This document shows, piece by piece, positions 10,194-21,921 of a stretch of 64,000 nucleotides of DNA. The notes below the pieces were generated by a model, which worked only from the letters and a program-made list of their open reading frames with translations, did no database searches and was not told where the DNA came from. The translations under genes and the position numbers were made by a program. Within the stretch, counting starts at the first letter, position 1. Each line of letters starts with the position of its first letter. This DNA is from Saururus chinensis (lineage: Eukaryota > Streptophyta > Magnoliopsida > Piperales > Saururaceae): the NCBI GenBank assembly GCA_035235625.1, contig CP141147.1, forward strand, positions 23,976,756 through 24,040,755, written 5' to 3'.

Positions 10194-12400
10194 TGTTGGA
10201 ATGATGATAGTGATGTTGGAATAGATGGAAAGGAGGGTGAAGAAAAAAGTAAAATAAAAAATAATAATAGAATAAATCAAAGATTCACTTTTGGGAAGAT
10301 AGAGAAGGAAGGGGAAGCAAAGCTCTATTTTTTGGTTTTACTATAGAAGAGGTTACTATAGCGCAATTATTTTACTGTAGCTACTTAAAACCCTTTTACA
10401 AAATGGACTACATGAAAAGGATATTATACTACCTAAAGGCCCATGTATAAAAGAAACATTACAAAGTAACCTACCTTTTAACATCCTCTTTTAATTTGTA
10501 ATTTTTATAAGATTTCTAAAGTGAATAAATTTCTCAATTGTTAAAGCCTTGGTGAACACATCATCTAATTAATTATTAGTCTTGATAAACTTCAACTAAA
10601 CTTTATTTTTCTCCACTAGCTCTCTAATATAGTGATGTCTAACTCAATATATTTTGTCCTTCTATGAAAGATTGAGTTTTTAGTCATTGTAACGGCTGAC
10701 ATGTTATCACAAAAAATTATTGTTAGAGATGTTTAGTCACACTTAAGATCTTTGAAAAGTTTCCTTAACCAAACTACTTTACATGATATACTTGAAGATA
10801 AAATATATCGGCTTCAACGGAGGAGAGAGCAATAGTGTCTTGCTTCTTTGATGACTATGAGATTACTTTGCTTCTCTGCTTCTTATATAATCAATGCAAC
10901 TGGCCCAATCACTATTAGAAAAGTCAATTAATTCACTTTCATTTTTGCATTCATATTTCAGCCCAAAATTTTTATGTTCCTTACACATGGCTCAAAATCC
11001 TTTTTGCCTCGTTCAAATAAGTTTTACTTGGTTTGCTCATGTATCTTATAACAATGCTTACACTATACACTATATTGGGTCTTGTGTTTGTCAAGTAGAT
11101 CAATGAATTCCAACAAGATTTCTATAAGATGATTCATCCACCAATTTGCATTCATCATATTTTCACAACTTCTCGTTCATATCCATGGGAGTAACTATTT
11201 ATTTTTCATTAGTCAAATTGAACTTGTTCAACAAATCAATATTTCAACTTCTTTTTGTTTCACTTGAATCCGAAAGAAATATGTTATGAGTCCTAAATCA
11301 GTCATCTCATATTCTCTTTTCATAGTTTACTTGAATTTTTTTATTATTCTTGGACTGTTGCTAATATAAACTTAATCATCAATACAAAGATAAATAATAA
11401 TAAAATTATGCATATCTTCTTTCTTTGCATAAAGAGATTGATCACTTGGGCTGATTTGGAGTCTATTTTATTTAAAGTACTTGTCAATCTTGTTATTTTA
11501 TGCTCTCGAAGCTTACTTAAGTTCATATAAGCGTTTTATAGAGTTTGTAGATTTTTCCTTCTTTACCTTTGACTTTGTAGTGGTTGCTCAACATAAACCT
11601 TTTCTTCAAGTTTTTTATTCAAAAATGTTGATTTAACATTAAATTGAAGAACTTATAATTTAAATTGAGTGGCAAGTATAAGTACAATTTTTATAGTTTC
11701 TATTCTTGAAATGGAAGCAAGGTTTCATTGAAGTCAATTCCAGGTAATTGTGAATACCTTTTTACAACTAGTCTTGCATACTTTTTATTTTTTAATTGAA
11801 TTATCTTCATTGAACTTTATTTGATATACTCAATTCAAGTCAATCACATCTTTGTCTTGAGGTTTATCAATTAATTCTTATTTTTTATTATTTTTAATCA
11901 TATTTATCTCATTATTCATTGTTTCTATATATCCAAATTTATTCTCTTAAAGCATCTTCAAGTTTGTTGGATTACAAAAAAAGAAGGTAACATCACATTT
12001 ATCATAAATTTTTTAAAGTGGTAGTACTTTTCTTTGAAGAGAATCACTATTTATATTGTTTGGGTTAATTTATCATATAGTTGAATTTTGTGTTGAGTCA
12101 TGGTGTGTATGAGGAGACTCATGCTCTTGTGATTATAAACCACTTAATATTTGATGACTTAGTGAAACCTCTTCTTTCTCATCTTTTATATACACCTTTA
12201 AGAATCTATCATTATTTATTTTAAAATTTTATAAGCCTTCTTCATCAAAAATTACATCTCTTAATATCACATATTCTTTTATTTTAAAATTAAAAATTCT
12301 ATAAGATTTAGATTCTCCCCTCACCATCAAGTAATAACCTTGGCTGATTTAAAATTTAAGGTGAGGCTTGGTCGTCTTTTGCTAGAAGCATAAAATGAAG
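10194..12400 (-). mobile_element. Old Copia (Ty1) remnant, 3' part
   Basis: Read on the minus strand, a 290-bp LTR spans 10483 to 10194, starting TGTTAAAAGGTAGG and ending CATTCCAACA. A purine-rich tract (AAAAGAGGA) lies directly in front of it, as expected for a Copia 3' LTR. Beyond it, up to about 12.4 kb, lie decayed RNase H and reverse transcriptase sequences, recognisable from the KQDTIALSS-like RNase H region near 10.8 kb. The 5' LTR and gag are not seen. It is strongly decayed, with many breaks, and clearly old. Confidence 0.7.
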
Positions 12401-12720
12401 TGTAAAATTACTATAGCTACTTTGTAAAGTTGACACTATTTTATCGCAAAAAAGAAAAAAGATGGCAGTAATCAACCCTAAAAGCTGTATTTGTTGGATC
12501 ATTATTACAGTCATAAAATACAAGAAGATATATAAGTTACCTAGCTAAAGTACAAAAAGAAGATAAGCTTCTCCAATTACCAACACTAGGAACTTGCTAT
12601 TCAGCTGACAGTCATTCCACCCCAGCTACCACCTTCTTCACTCAATCTTCATTGACCGCCCATGACCGGCATATATAGGGCTCCTAATATGAGACATAGA
12701 GGACAGTAAGCTAACTACGT

Positions 12721-13092
12721 ATGGCTGCCCTTCTTATGTATCATTCTTTTTTCGCAATCCTTGTCCTGTCCTCCGACGTGGGTAGGGTGAGACGGAACAC
12801 CCCATATATATTTGATCTCAGCATTGATCTCCTCCGGCTTGGCATCATTGGCCAAGAGGAGGCTGGTGTTGTAGTAGCCATATATAGCTCATGTGCCTCC
12901 ACTGCTCATCAATATCTCAGCTCTCCTCCTCTTCCTCCCTCTCGCTACCCCTTGATGGCCAGTACCCATCCTCGATGGTGATCTTCAGGTCCTCCTCGGT
13001 CAGGCCCGGCACCTCCAGTTTCAGCTTGCAGGTCTTGTCGTTCTCCGCCGTGCCAAACGGCTGCCATGGTGACAGGTTCTCAAACCTATGGT
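12721..13092 (-). pseudogene. Small heat shock protein (HSP20 family, organelle-type) pseudogene
   Basis: On the minus strand from about 13092 downwards the sequence reads FENLSPWQPFGTAENDKT, then LEVPGLTEEDLKITIEDG, the start of an alpha-crystallin domain. After a one-base shift it reads VLAIKG and an acidic EEEE tract. Another frame then gives GYYNTSLLL.NDAKPEEINAEIK, which matches the family's C-terminal beta-strand and the A-K-x-EEI-x-A-E-x-K signature. Family members are ATP-independent holdase chaperones. The final IPRT/IxI-type end is garbled and the N-terminal arm or transit peptide is not found. The block is GC-rich compared with its AT-rich surroundings. At least two frame changes make it a pseudogene. 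Confidence 0.75.
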
Positions 13093-14150
13093 TCTAAGTT
13101 CTCTGTCATATGCACAGAGACCGACTTGTCATATGAAAAGATTCCACGGATACGAGACCGACTTGACTACCACGTGGTCCACATTCTTGTTATAACGAAG
13201 GGTTTAGAATTACGAGTGTCTACCTGACTATGCTCTGTGGCCATGCCACATGGGGTCCTTAATATGGTACACAGAGGCCAAATCTGAAATATAAGTGCAA
13301 GTGAGGCATTAATGAATGGATAGGGTAACATTTGGAAATTCAAATCACTAACTTGGAACGCCACTGAGACCTTCAATATAACCGCCCATCGTGGCAAGAT
13401 TACCCATTAATATCTTACAAATAGTTTTAGAATTTAAGTAAAAATATAATAAAATTAATTTGTTTTGAAAAAACTAATGTACAGAATAGGGGGAGTATTA
13501 AATAATAATAATAATAATAAATAAATAAACTACATAAGCAATTATATGGTTTATTTTATTAAGTAGGAATGTGTATAGCCCATGTATAACTCACCACAAC
13601 TATGAAGAGAACTCTTAAAGTAAGTTCAGTGTGCTCAGATGGGTACTTCCACAGTGTGAGCTGATCTTATACCAACACACGTGTTCCGGTGTGTGCATCG
13701 TAGCTCAATATCTTCTAATGATACGATCTCTAGATTCTAGATAATCTTAATTAATTTTTAATTCCTTCTTACAATACGGTCTCTGGATTTTGCATAACAT
13801 ATTATATAAATTTTATTAATTTAATAACATGAGTTACCACCTATGTTAAATACTCAAGTTTTCGAAAAGCTCAAAGTTAATAGAAAATGATTACTATAAT
13901 ATTTAACTAAACTTAGTACTCCCTCGGCATGTGCAAGCACCTAACTAAAGCTTAGCACGTAGACATAATAAAAAGAAAAAAGAGAGAAATAAATTAAGAT
14001 CTTAAAAAATATGTCCCAAAACAAAAATAAAAGAAAAACTATTCCCTATAGGGAGATTGGAACCCAAGTCCTTGGTTATAATACCATTTTAAATAACCAA
14101 GTTTCTCAAAAATTAGAGCTAATAAGAAATGGTCATTATAATGGTTTTAG
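13093..14150. other. No gene recognised; AAT microsatellite
   Basis: Mostly AT-rich. An (AAT)n/(AAAT)n run lies at about 13498-13528. The bases before it (gtacagaatagggggagta) look like the tail of a Stowaway-like MITE. Nothing else can be supported. Confidence 0.5.
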
Positions 14151-14191
14151 CTCAACTCAACAACCTACATAGCTGATATGCTTTTATCTTC

Positions 14192-14431
14192 TCAAACAAA
14201 ACACAAACTCCTATTGTGTCCAATAAAATCCTGTTCAAAGGGGGTGCTACTCTGCCATATTCCCACAACCCATCCAATAATTCTCTTTGGTGACTCCACC
14301 TTGAAACCCCTATGGAAGTAGTAAATAGGATGTTCAATAACTTTCTCATCACCGTTTGCTTGGGAGTAGGAAGGAAAGAAATGAATAGGGATTTTATGAT
14401 AAAGGACCTCTAAGAAGGGAGAAGTACTCAA
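14192..14431 (-). other. Open minus-strand stretch, unrecognised
   Basis: Seventy-nine codons stay open on the minus strand and have an ordinary soluble-protein composition (for example FFPSYSQANGDEKVIEHP and YFHRGFKVESPKRIIGW). No family is recognised, there are no flanking exons, and repeats surround it. It may be a fragment of a transposon or host exon, or chance. Confidence 0.2.
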
Positions 14432-14552
14432 TATAAATCAGGCTTTATAATTCAATGGAGCCTTAGACACCACTCATTATTACCTCAATGACAATAATGC
14501 TCTTGAATTTAATTTTAATTTTAATTTTTTTAGAATTTTTTATCATATATTA

Positions 14553-17500
14553 TGAAATGACTTGGATTTTTTTCTTTGTTTCTACTTGTTTTTTGTGGAA
14601 AATAAAAATCAAGTTGTCTCTTATAATTAACTTGTATTTTTGTTCCATATATATGTGTGTATGTGGTGTTATGCTTGGAACTTAAGAGTAAGTAGAGAAA
14701 TTTCGCATAAATTAAACCTTTCACATGGAAAGAGGGTTTCGATGCGTAAAAAGGTTTTGCACCTAAAATATGCATTTGACATATAAGTCGAGACCTTGGT
14801 GCATAAAATAAAGCTTTGACACACGAAGGGAGGCTTGGTACAAAAAAGCTGGGCCCGAAGTGTTTACTAGCATTTAGACACAGTAGGGGAGGTGTGGCAC
14901 GTGTAGGGAAGCGGCAACGCATGAAAAAGGAGGCCAATATGTGATTAATTTAAAAGCTTATAAATGAATAGTGGATTGTGGCTTTTCAGCCACAACCCAT
15001 CTATTCATTCCATAAACATACAAAAACTCACAGTGAGCAGAGGAAAACCGAGGGCTTTGCTGGACCCTCCGCTGTGCCTCCTCCATCGTCAGAATCTACC
15101 TTTTCTTGCCGGATCTTGCTTCACCAAGCCACCACAAGTCCGGTGGTACCAACTAGAGCTTCCGCCGTCACCTCCTTGCTCCTCCTCGAGCTACCGGAAT
15201 TTGGCTTAGTTTTCACCCTTTTGGCTGTTAAGAGCGTCGGAGCTTCATTTGGTGACCGTCGTGCGCCATTTCTGGCCGGCCACCACCACTCCTCCGGTCA
15301 GAGGCTTCCTCCCCACACCCTCCTTTCTCCTCTCCGACCTTCCTCCCATCCACTGTCCCCTGTTTTTGCACCCAAAAAACTCTCAACCAGGAAGCAAAAA
15401 CTTTGTTGTTCAGCAGTCATGTGGCCTTGCCAGCAGCCATGGCTGGCCACCATCGCCTTGTTTCTCCTCCTCCTCACCTCTCTACCATAACCCACGCCCC
15501 TCTAGCCCTTATACGTGGGTTTCGGCCTCTGAAACAATGATTGTTGACCTTTACCTAGGACAATTCCAGGTTCTGACGATCCACCGTGATCTTCCGGTGA
15601 CCAACGGTGAAGCTGGACACCATACGGAAATTTGGGCTTGCATATCAGCCATTTTGGGCGTAGTGTCCACCCCCGACCGCTTCTTGTACATGTTGACAGG
15701 AGGCATGGAGATCGACGGGTGTTGAATCAGGACCGAACCGGACCATTCATTGCATAAATCCCCAGCAAGCTTGCAGCACTTTCGCACCCAGGGGCAGCTC
15801 GTTTTATAGAAAGCGACGCTTGGGTTCATCGAATTTGTCGCTGACATTGTCACAGTTGTGCGCCCAGACATCATTCATAGGCTTGGAAAGCGAGGTAGGG
15901 GGCTTTGAACTTGTAATTCCATAGTAGTGTGCTTGATATGTTAGAATGCATGCTAGGGCCAATATAATTACATGTTTCATAATGCGTATTGCTATGGATA
16001 TCGCGTATAATGATATGATATTAGCTTATGCAAATGCTAATTAAATGACATGTTATCGGCTTGGCAAATGAGGGATTGTACACGTTTGCAGTGTAAGTAT
16101 TTGCATGCTAGTAAGATTATTTATTTGCATACGTTTGCAATGGTTTAGGCACATGTTGGATGTGCTATAATTGTAAGTAGTGTTTGGTTAGATTTGCGTG
16201 GTTTGACATGCACAATGGTGGATGTTTTTATTGATAGTATCGATATGTGTATGCTTGATGGGTTGAAATTAGTTTGGATTCGATCAGGCTTTGATGCAAT
16301 GAGCGGAAAGCTTCAGAGTTCTCGAGGCAAATGGACTTAGTTTCGAGTTTACTAGTAGACTTATTGATTTCAAAGGAAAATTACATGAGCATAATGTATT
16401 TAATTCAAACTAGAATGTTAAGAAAAACTAAAATGTTAACCTTATGAATTTGAGACTTTAGTAGTTAGACGGATTAAGTTCTGTGGTTGAGCTAGTCGGT
16501 GATTAATTGGCTAAGCATTTTTCATGTCTAGCCATGGTGTGTATCATGCGGGAGTTTGTCTGTGTACTATATTTAAGCCCATACGTTTGATGCTCTATTG
16601 AGAATACTATATGATTTTGCCCAAGAATGGCATTGTATAAATTCTGCCCAGGAGTGGCGTTGTATGAATTCTGCGTAAGAGTGACACTAACACTATAAGA
16701 CCCCTAAAGTGTGGACAATTGTATGGCCATAATGTGTGGTCATTTATGTTTGTGCGCTCAAGTAAGTAGTATCATGGAACTACTCTTACCTGTTTGATCC
16801 TATGCCCCATGAACATAGGTGTACCTTGCCTTCAGAATAGTCTATGGCGTCTAGTATTCTCCGGAGGTTTAGGTGACGCCCCAGTGACATTCCTTTCTGT
16901 CGACGTTGGAGCTTATTAGTACTCTACGTAGGATTGTGTGGTAAGATGGGACGAACATGAGTTCGTGATATGTGTATGGTTATGAGCATCATATTTTGAG
17001 AGACTTTGATTTTTATGTGTTGTTGCTTCATGTTATGCTTCATGAAGGCAGCTATGTTTGGACTTAAAAGTTCATTGTTTAGAAATACCCTACTAGATAT
17101 TTTCTACTGAGTATGAAAATACTCATTTTCCCTCTACTGAATTTCAGATCATCCAGTGACTTCTGCGGGTCCCAACACAAGAGCTTTGTAGGCGAGACTT
17201 AGTTTTGGAGGAGAGGACAGACTTATGGACTTCAGGTCAATTTTTTATTGTTCAGTTTATTTTGTTTAGTTATGTCACGATTTGATGTAATTCTTGAGTA
17301 TACATGTATTGGCCGAGTTGAGAGCTTATGCATGTATTATTTTGGACTTGTATATGGGTTGTTTATATTTGGACTGTTATCAGACTTGTACTTGGCTATG
17401 CCTAAGAGATGTGTATTTAAGCCCATGGCCATGGCACTCGTGCTTTTATGTGTGTTTGTTTGATCTCACGCCCAGGTGTTTAGTCGATGTATTTTGATGA

Positions 17501-17632
17501 TTTAAAAGAAAAATTCAGGTTCTATGATTTTAAATTGATGATGTGATAAATATAAAATGTTTTCACAGGTTTTGATTTTCGTCAATTTTCATGAGAATTT
17601 TGAAAAATGGTTTGAAAAACCTAGGGCGTGAC
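14553..17632 (-). mobile_element. Reversed LTR-like element, Ty3-type signature
   Basis: On the minus strand the element starts TGTCACGCCCTAGG (17632 downwards), the same style of start as the other long LTRs here. TATTA follows at 17633-17637. The same TATTA occurs at 14548-14552 just before TGAAATG, giving a possible 5-bp target duplication and a 3.1-kb element. The region is AT-rich, so this left boundary may be chance. The GC-rich part at about 15.0-15.9 kb mirrors the GC-rich half of the solo LTR at 7.8-9.6 kb. Three ~34-bp degenerate repeats with the theme ctgcccaggagtggc lie at about 16.62-16.72 kb. No pol coding is seen. Confidence 0.5.
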
Positions 17633-19612
17633 ATATTATATTTTAAAATAATAAAAAAATATATATTAGCGATGTATATTCTTATACATTAATAATTTTT
17701 TAAATTTATTTTATTTTTATTATTTAAAAAAAATAATATATAATAAAAATACTAAAAAATAAATTAAGTTCTCATGCTCTCTTCCTCTCTCTCACTCTCT
17801 CTTGTCTCTCTCGTCTCTCTCTTCACTTTCTCTCTCTCCTCTCACTCTCTCTCTATCTCCTCTCTCTCCCCTCACTCTCTCTATCTTCTCTCTCTCCTCT
17901 CAATCTCCTCTCACTTACGTCTCATCTCTCTTCTCTCTCTTCCTCTCTCTCACTCTCTCTTGTCTCTCTCGTCTCTCTCTTCACTTTCTCTCTCTCCTCT
18001 CACTCTCTCTCTATCTCCTCTCTCTCCCCTTACTCTCTCTATCTTCTCTCTCTCCTCTCAATCTCTCTCAATCTCCTCTCACTTCTCTCTCGTCTCTCAT
18101 CTCTCCTCTTTTATCTCTCCCTCCCTCTCTCTCTCTCACATGGTTCAACATAAGCCCCGGCTCTGAGGATAAAAGGAGAGAGAGTAAGGAAATTTAATTT
18201 CAACTTTTTAAGTTTTTTTACTATATATTGTTTTTAATAAATAAAAAATATATTAACGACGTATAAGAATATGTATCGCTAATATACTAGGTATTGGCTA
18301 TACATATAAATTTGTATTACTAATACCTTTTATTTTATTTTTATTTTTTCAAAATATATTATGTAATAAAAAAATTATAAAAAAATAATATTAAATTTAG
18401 ATACTCTCTTCCTCTTCCTGCCGAAGTCTGGCAACCCTCCCGCTCACCCTATTTTGATCTGTGTAGAATTTCTTATAGTCATGTATACTATGTTTGTCTC
18501 TTTGCTTTCTCTTCCTCTATCTCTCATGTCTCCTCTCCTCTCTTTCTTCTCTCTCCTCCTCTCTCTCTCACATGCACCAATGTGAGCCCCGACTTTGAGC
18601 AGGAGAGGGGAGAGAGTAAGGGAATTTAATTTTAATTTTTAATTTTTTTTATTATATACTATATTTTAAAATTAATAAATATATTAGCAATATATAGAAA
18701 TATGTGTCATTAATACACTAGGTATTATTAATAAGAAAACATAATATAATATGTAATAAAAAAATTTAAAAAATTAAAATTAAATTCTCATGTTTTCTTC
18801 CCTCTCCTCCTCCTCCCACTAGAGTTTAGTGACCCTTCCACTCGCCCTATTTTAGTCCATGTCGAATTTCTTATATATATTCACGTCTCTTTCTCTCTCC
18901 TCTTTTCTTTTTATCTTTATCCTCTTCTCTCTCCACTCTCACTCTCTATTCACTCTTTCTCTCCTATCGTCTCTCTATCTTCTATCTCTCCTCTCTTAAT
19001 TGACTCTCTTCTTCTTTCTCTCCTCGCTCCTCTCTCTCTCCCTCTCTCTTTCACGCGTGTAAGCGTAAGCCCCAACTATAAGAATGAGTGGGGAGAAAAT
19101 AGGAGGCTTTATTTTTTCTTACTTATTTATTATATATTAAATATTAAAATAATTTATTTACAAAGTTTGTTATTTAAATTTTTTAATAAAATTTTTATAT
19201 ATTCAAATAATAAATATTAAATAAAATAAAAATAATTAAAAAGAATTAAAAATTTAAAATTATTTGCGTAACAAAGCGTCACAAATAAATTTAAATTTTT
19301 TTAAAAAAATTAGACCAAACAAAAAGCAAGTTTTTAAGACTTTTTGTGACACTTTACTTAAAGCATCACAAATAGTACCGCTATTTGGTATGCTTATAAA
19401 AAATTGTAGCTAATAAAATAAGTTTTTTTTTAAAAATCTTTAAAACTATTTGTGTTACTTTATTAAAATTGTCGCAAATAGTGGTACTATTTGTGATGCT
19501 TATAAAAAAGTGTTGTAAAAAGTTATTTTTTGCGACACTTTTTATGCATTATAAATAATAATTTTTAATGATGTTTTGTATTACGTTACTAATAGTCATT
19601 TTTTTTAGTGAT
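17633..19612. mobile_element. CACTA-like non-autonomous element built of tandem modules
   Basis: Three degenerate modules of about 430-650 bp follow each other (near 17.64-18.29, 18.29-18.72 and 18.72-19.25 kb). Each has an AT-rich part with tattagcgat/gtatcgctaat motifs, a CT-rich run, a cacatg...gccccg...gagagagtaagg box (at about 18139, 18568 and 19050), then a tttaatttt stretch. The right part (19.26-19.61 kb) has repeated gcgtcacaaata/tttgtgacac motifs and ends in cattttttttagtg, a degenerate CACTA-type terminus. No transposase is seen. The reversed LTR appears to have inserted at its left side. Confidence 0.45.
17781..18096. repeat. 158-bp CT-rich tandem duplication
   Basis: The block starting cttcctctctctcactctc at 17781 recurs at 17939 almost unchanged for about 158 bp, including the markers ttgtctctctcgtctctc and ttcactttctc. 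The near identity suggests a recent duplication within the first module. Confidence 0.85.
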
Positions 19613-20930
19613 AGGTTGGGGTCCTCTGAATTGAGGAATCACGTATATGGTGGGTTACACAAAAACTTGGGGAAGAAGTGTTGTGGAAGAAAGTGTTGTA
19701 CTTGATTTGAATTTATATATAGCTTATTCATCAAGATCATTTACATAGGGAATATGGTATATTATATTACAAGGATAAAGAGAAATAACAAAAAGTGAAC
19801 ATGGCCAGATAATAATTTGGCTTCTATAGCTAATGGATTTTGGAGATAATTTAGAGAAATCCATGCCATGCAATTATTTGCAACTTCTATATAAGTTATG
19901 GAGGATGGAGATAATTTAGCTCATAATATTCACCAGAAACGATGGCATATACTTTATTGCATTCCTATTGTTATAGTGAATACAAGACACATTCATGTGC
20001 AACTTCTATATGTGTTCCTCCCATTATAGGAAGAGCAAACGCTCACCTACATTAACAAGGTTTGAACAACTATAAAAAATTATTTACCTTCTTGAACAAC
20101 TCTTTGTACTTTATTTTTCATTTGTGTTTGACTCTTTGACTTTAATTTAATTTTGTAGTTAGCTTATGGCCTTGTGCCTTCAACGGGATTGATACAAAAG
20201 TCCTATCCTTGTTTTCAAAATACAAAGGGCAGACATTCCTAATTTTAGTGAATCCATGAGTCAATATTAAATAAGTTTTAGAAAATTATTATACAATTTT
20301 AATTTTTAAGGATTTTAACATTAATTTCTATGTAAATTTTTAAAAAATATATAATAATTTTTTTGACGTATAAAAATGGTAGATAATATTACTTATACAT
20401 TTTTGTCTATCATATTGTTTGATATGTAGTAGAGTTTATAATATGCTATATTTTTTATTGACTGTATTAAAGATGTATATATTTTATTAAATTAAATTTC
20501 TATGATACATCTAAAATTTAACATATATTACATATAAACATATATATTATGTGTCTTTAAAAATTGAACTTATCAATCTTTTTTTATATATATATGCACA
20601 ACCAATCCATATTATATATATTATAATATATAAAATATAATTATTATATATATATATTTTAGGATTGATAATTATACATATTAACTAATAAGTTAATATA
20701 TTATATATATTATAAAATATATTTATAACTTTTTTTCAAATCAATTTAAATTGAGGTAGGCTCAAGCTTAACTAAAACATATTTAAATTTAAATTAAATT
20801 TAATTCGAGTCAATTTGAATCAAGCTATATTCGAGTTTAATTGGAGTCAGGCATCCTTAACGAGCATAATCAGGTTATTCGCAGAACTCGTCTCACCTCC
20901 GGACTCCGGCTCAAGTGAGCCACAAATAAG
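19613..20930. other. AT-rich intergenic spacer
   Basis: Low-complexity AT-rich DNA with many tatata runs near 20580-20720. No gene or clear element boundary is seen. It lies upstream of the ATXR7-like gene. Confidence 0.5.
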
Positions 20931-21150
20931 GCGGCGAAATAAACCGGGCCAAGACCGAATAATCCTTATGAGCGGCCCCCGCTACGGCGTCCCATTCCTC
21001 TTCATCTCTTCTCTTCTGACCGAACGCCTAGGGCATCCTCTCTGTGTGTTGTTGACGTTGACGCCCGGTGCGATCGGAGACGGTGGCTTCACCGTTGACA
21101 TAGTCACCGGCGGTCGGGAGTAGCGATCTAGTGAACCTCTTCGTCTTATG
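20931..21150 (+). promoter_or_regulatory. Putative 5' untranslated first exon of the ATXR7-like gene
   Basis: A short GC-rich island in AT-rich DNA ends in cttatg|gtatgag, a usable donor. The acceptor-like ttggagcag at about 21846 and ggtcag near 21898 lie just before the ATG at 21922. A non-coding first exon with a ~0.7-kb leader intron is plausible. This is an inference from composition and splice signals only; no TATA box is evident. Confidence 0.35.
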
Positions 21151-21921
21151 GTATGAGGGTCACATCGCTGGTTGGGAATCGGATTTTCTGTTTTTTTCTG
21201 AACTCGGAGTGTGATGAATCTAAGAATGTTTCGGGGAAAAATCGTTTTCACAGTTGTTTTTTGGTATGAAATTTGGATTTCCGCTGTGCACCCTGAAGAC
21301 GGAAATAAATATGGGAAAGAAGTTAAATTGGTGGTGGATTTGGGACGGGTGGGTGGGTGGGTGGGGTTGGGAAGGTTCACATTGTTTCCCTGTCGTTGAT
21401 TGTTTCTTGAAAGGACTAAAATTTATGCTTTTCCCATGGAACTTCAATTTCAATGTGATTGGTATAAAATTATGTTCAGTAAAAAAGTGATCTTTTCGTT
21501 TTTTGTGAGGGTCGAGGTAAGGTTGACAACTTCATTTAGGTTTTAGTTCAAACAAATTTATGTTTTAGAAGTTCATTCAGGGGTTAATTCAATTTTTTTT
21601 CTTCTTGGTAATTTTGTTTTTGGTTGTTTCACTGCTGTTGTGTATCTCTTTTTTGGTTTTTTGTGTGGGTCGCACTTTATTCATTAGCTAATTTAAGAAA
21701 TTTTATTTTTGGTAATTTTATGTTTGGTTGTTTTACTAATGCTGTAATGGTTTCGTTTGTATTTCTTATGTTGTAAAGAACTGGTATACTGATATCTGAC
21801 TCTTTTCCTGATTTTTGTGTTCTTCTGATTACTTGTTCTTGGAGCAGTGGGGGTTCATTCTTCTTCTTCTTCTTCTGCTTGTTAATGTTATTGGTCAGAA
21901 CGAGGAGCCCGCCATGATACA

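Noticed and set aside
14978-15725. Pro/Ser-rich open frames of 158-170 codons
   Set aside because: They overlap each other in different frames in the GC-rich part of a reversed LTR-like element and have no recognisable domain.
17774-18197. Long open frames of 130 codons (plus strand)
   Set aside because: They arise from CT-dinucleotide-rich tandem sequence and encode only Ser/Leu low-complexity text in two overlapping frames.
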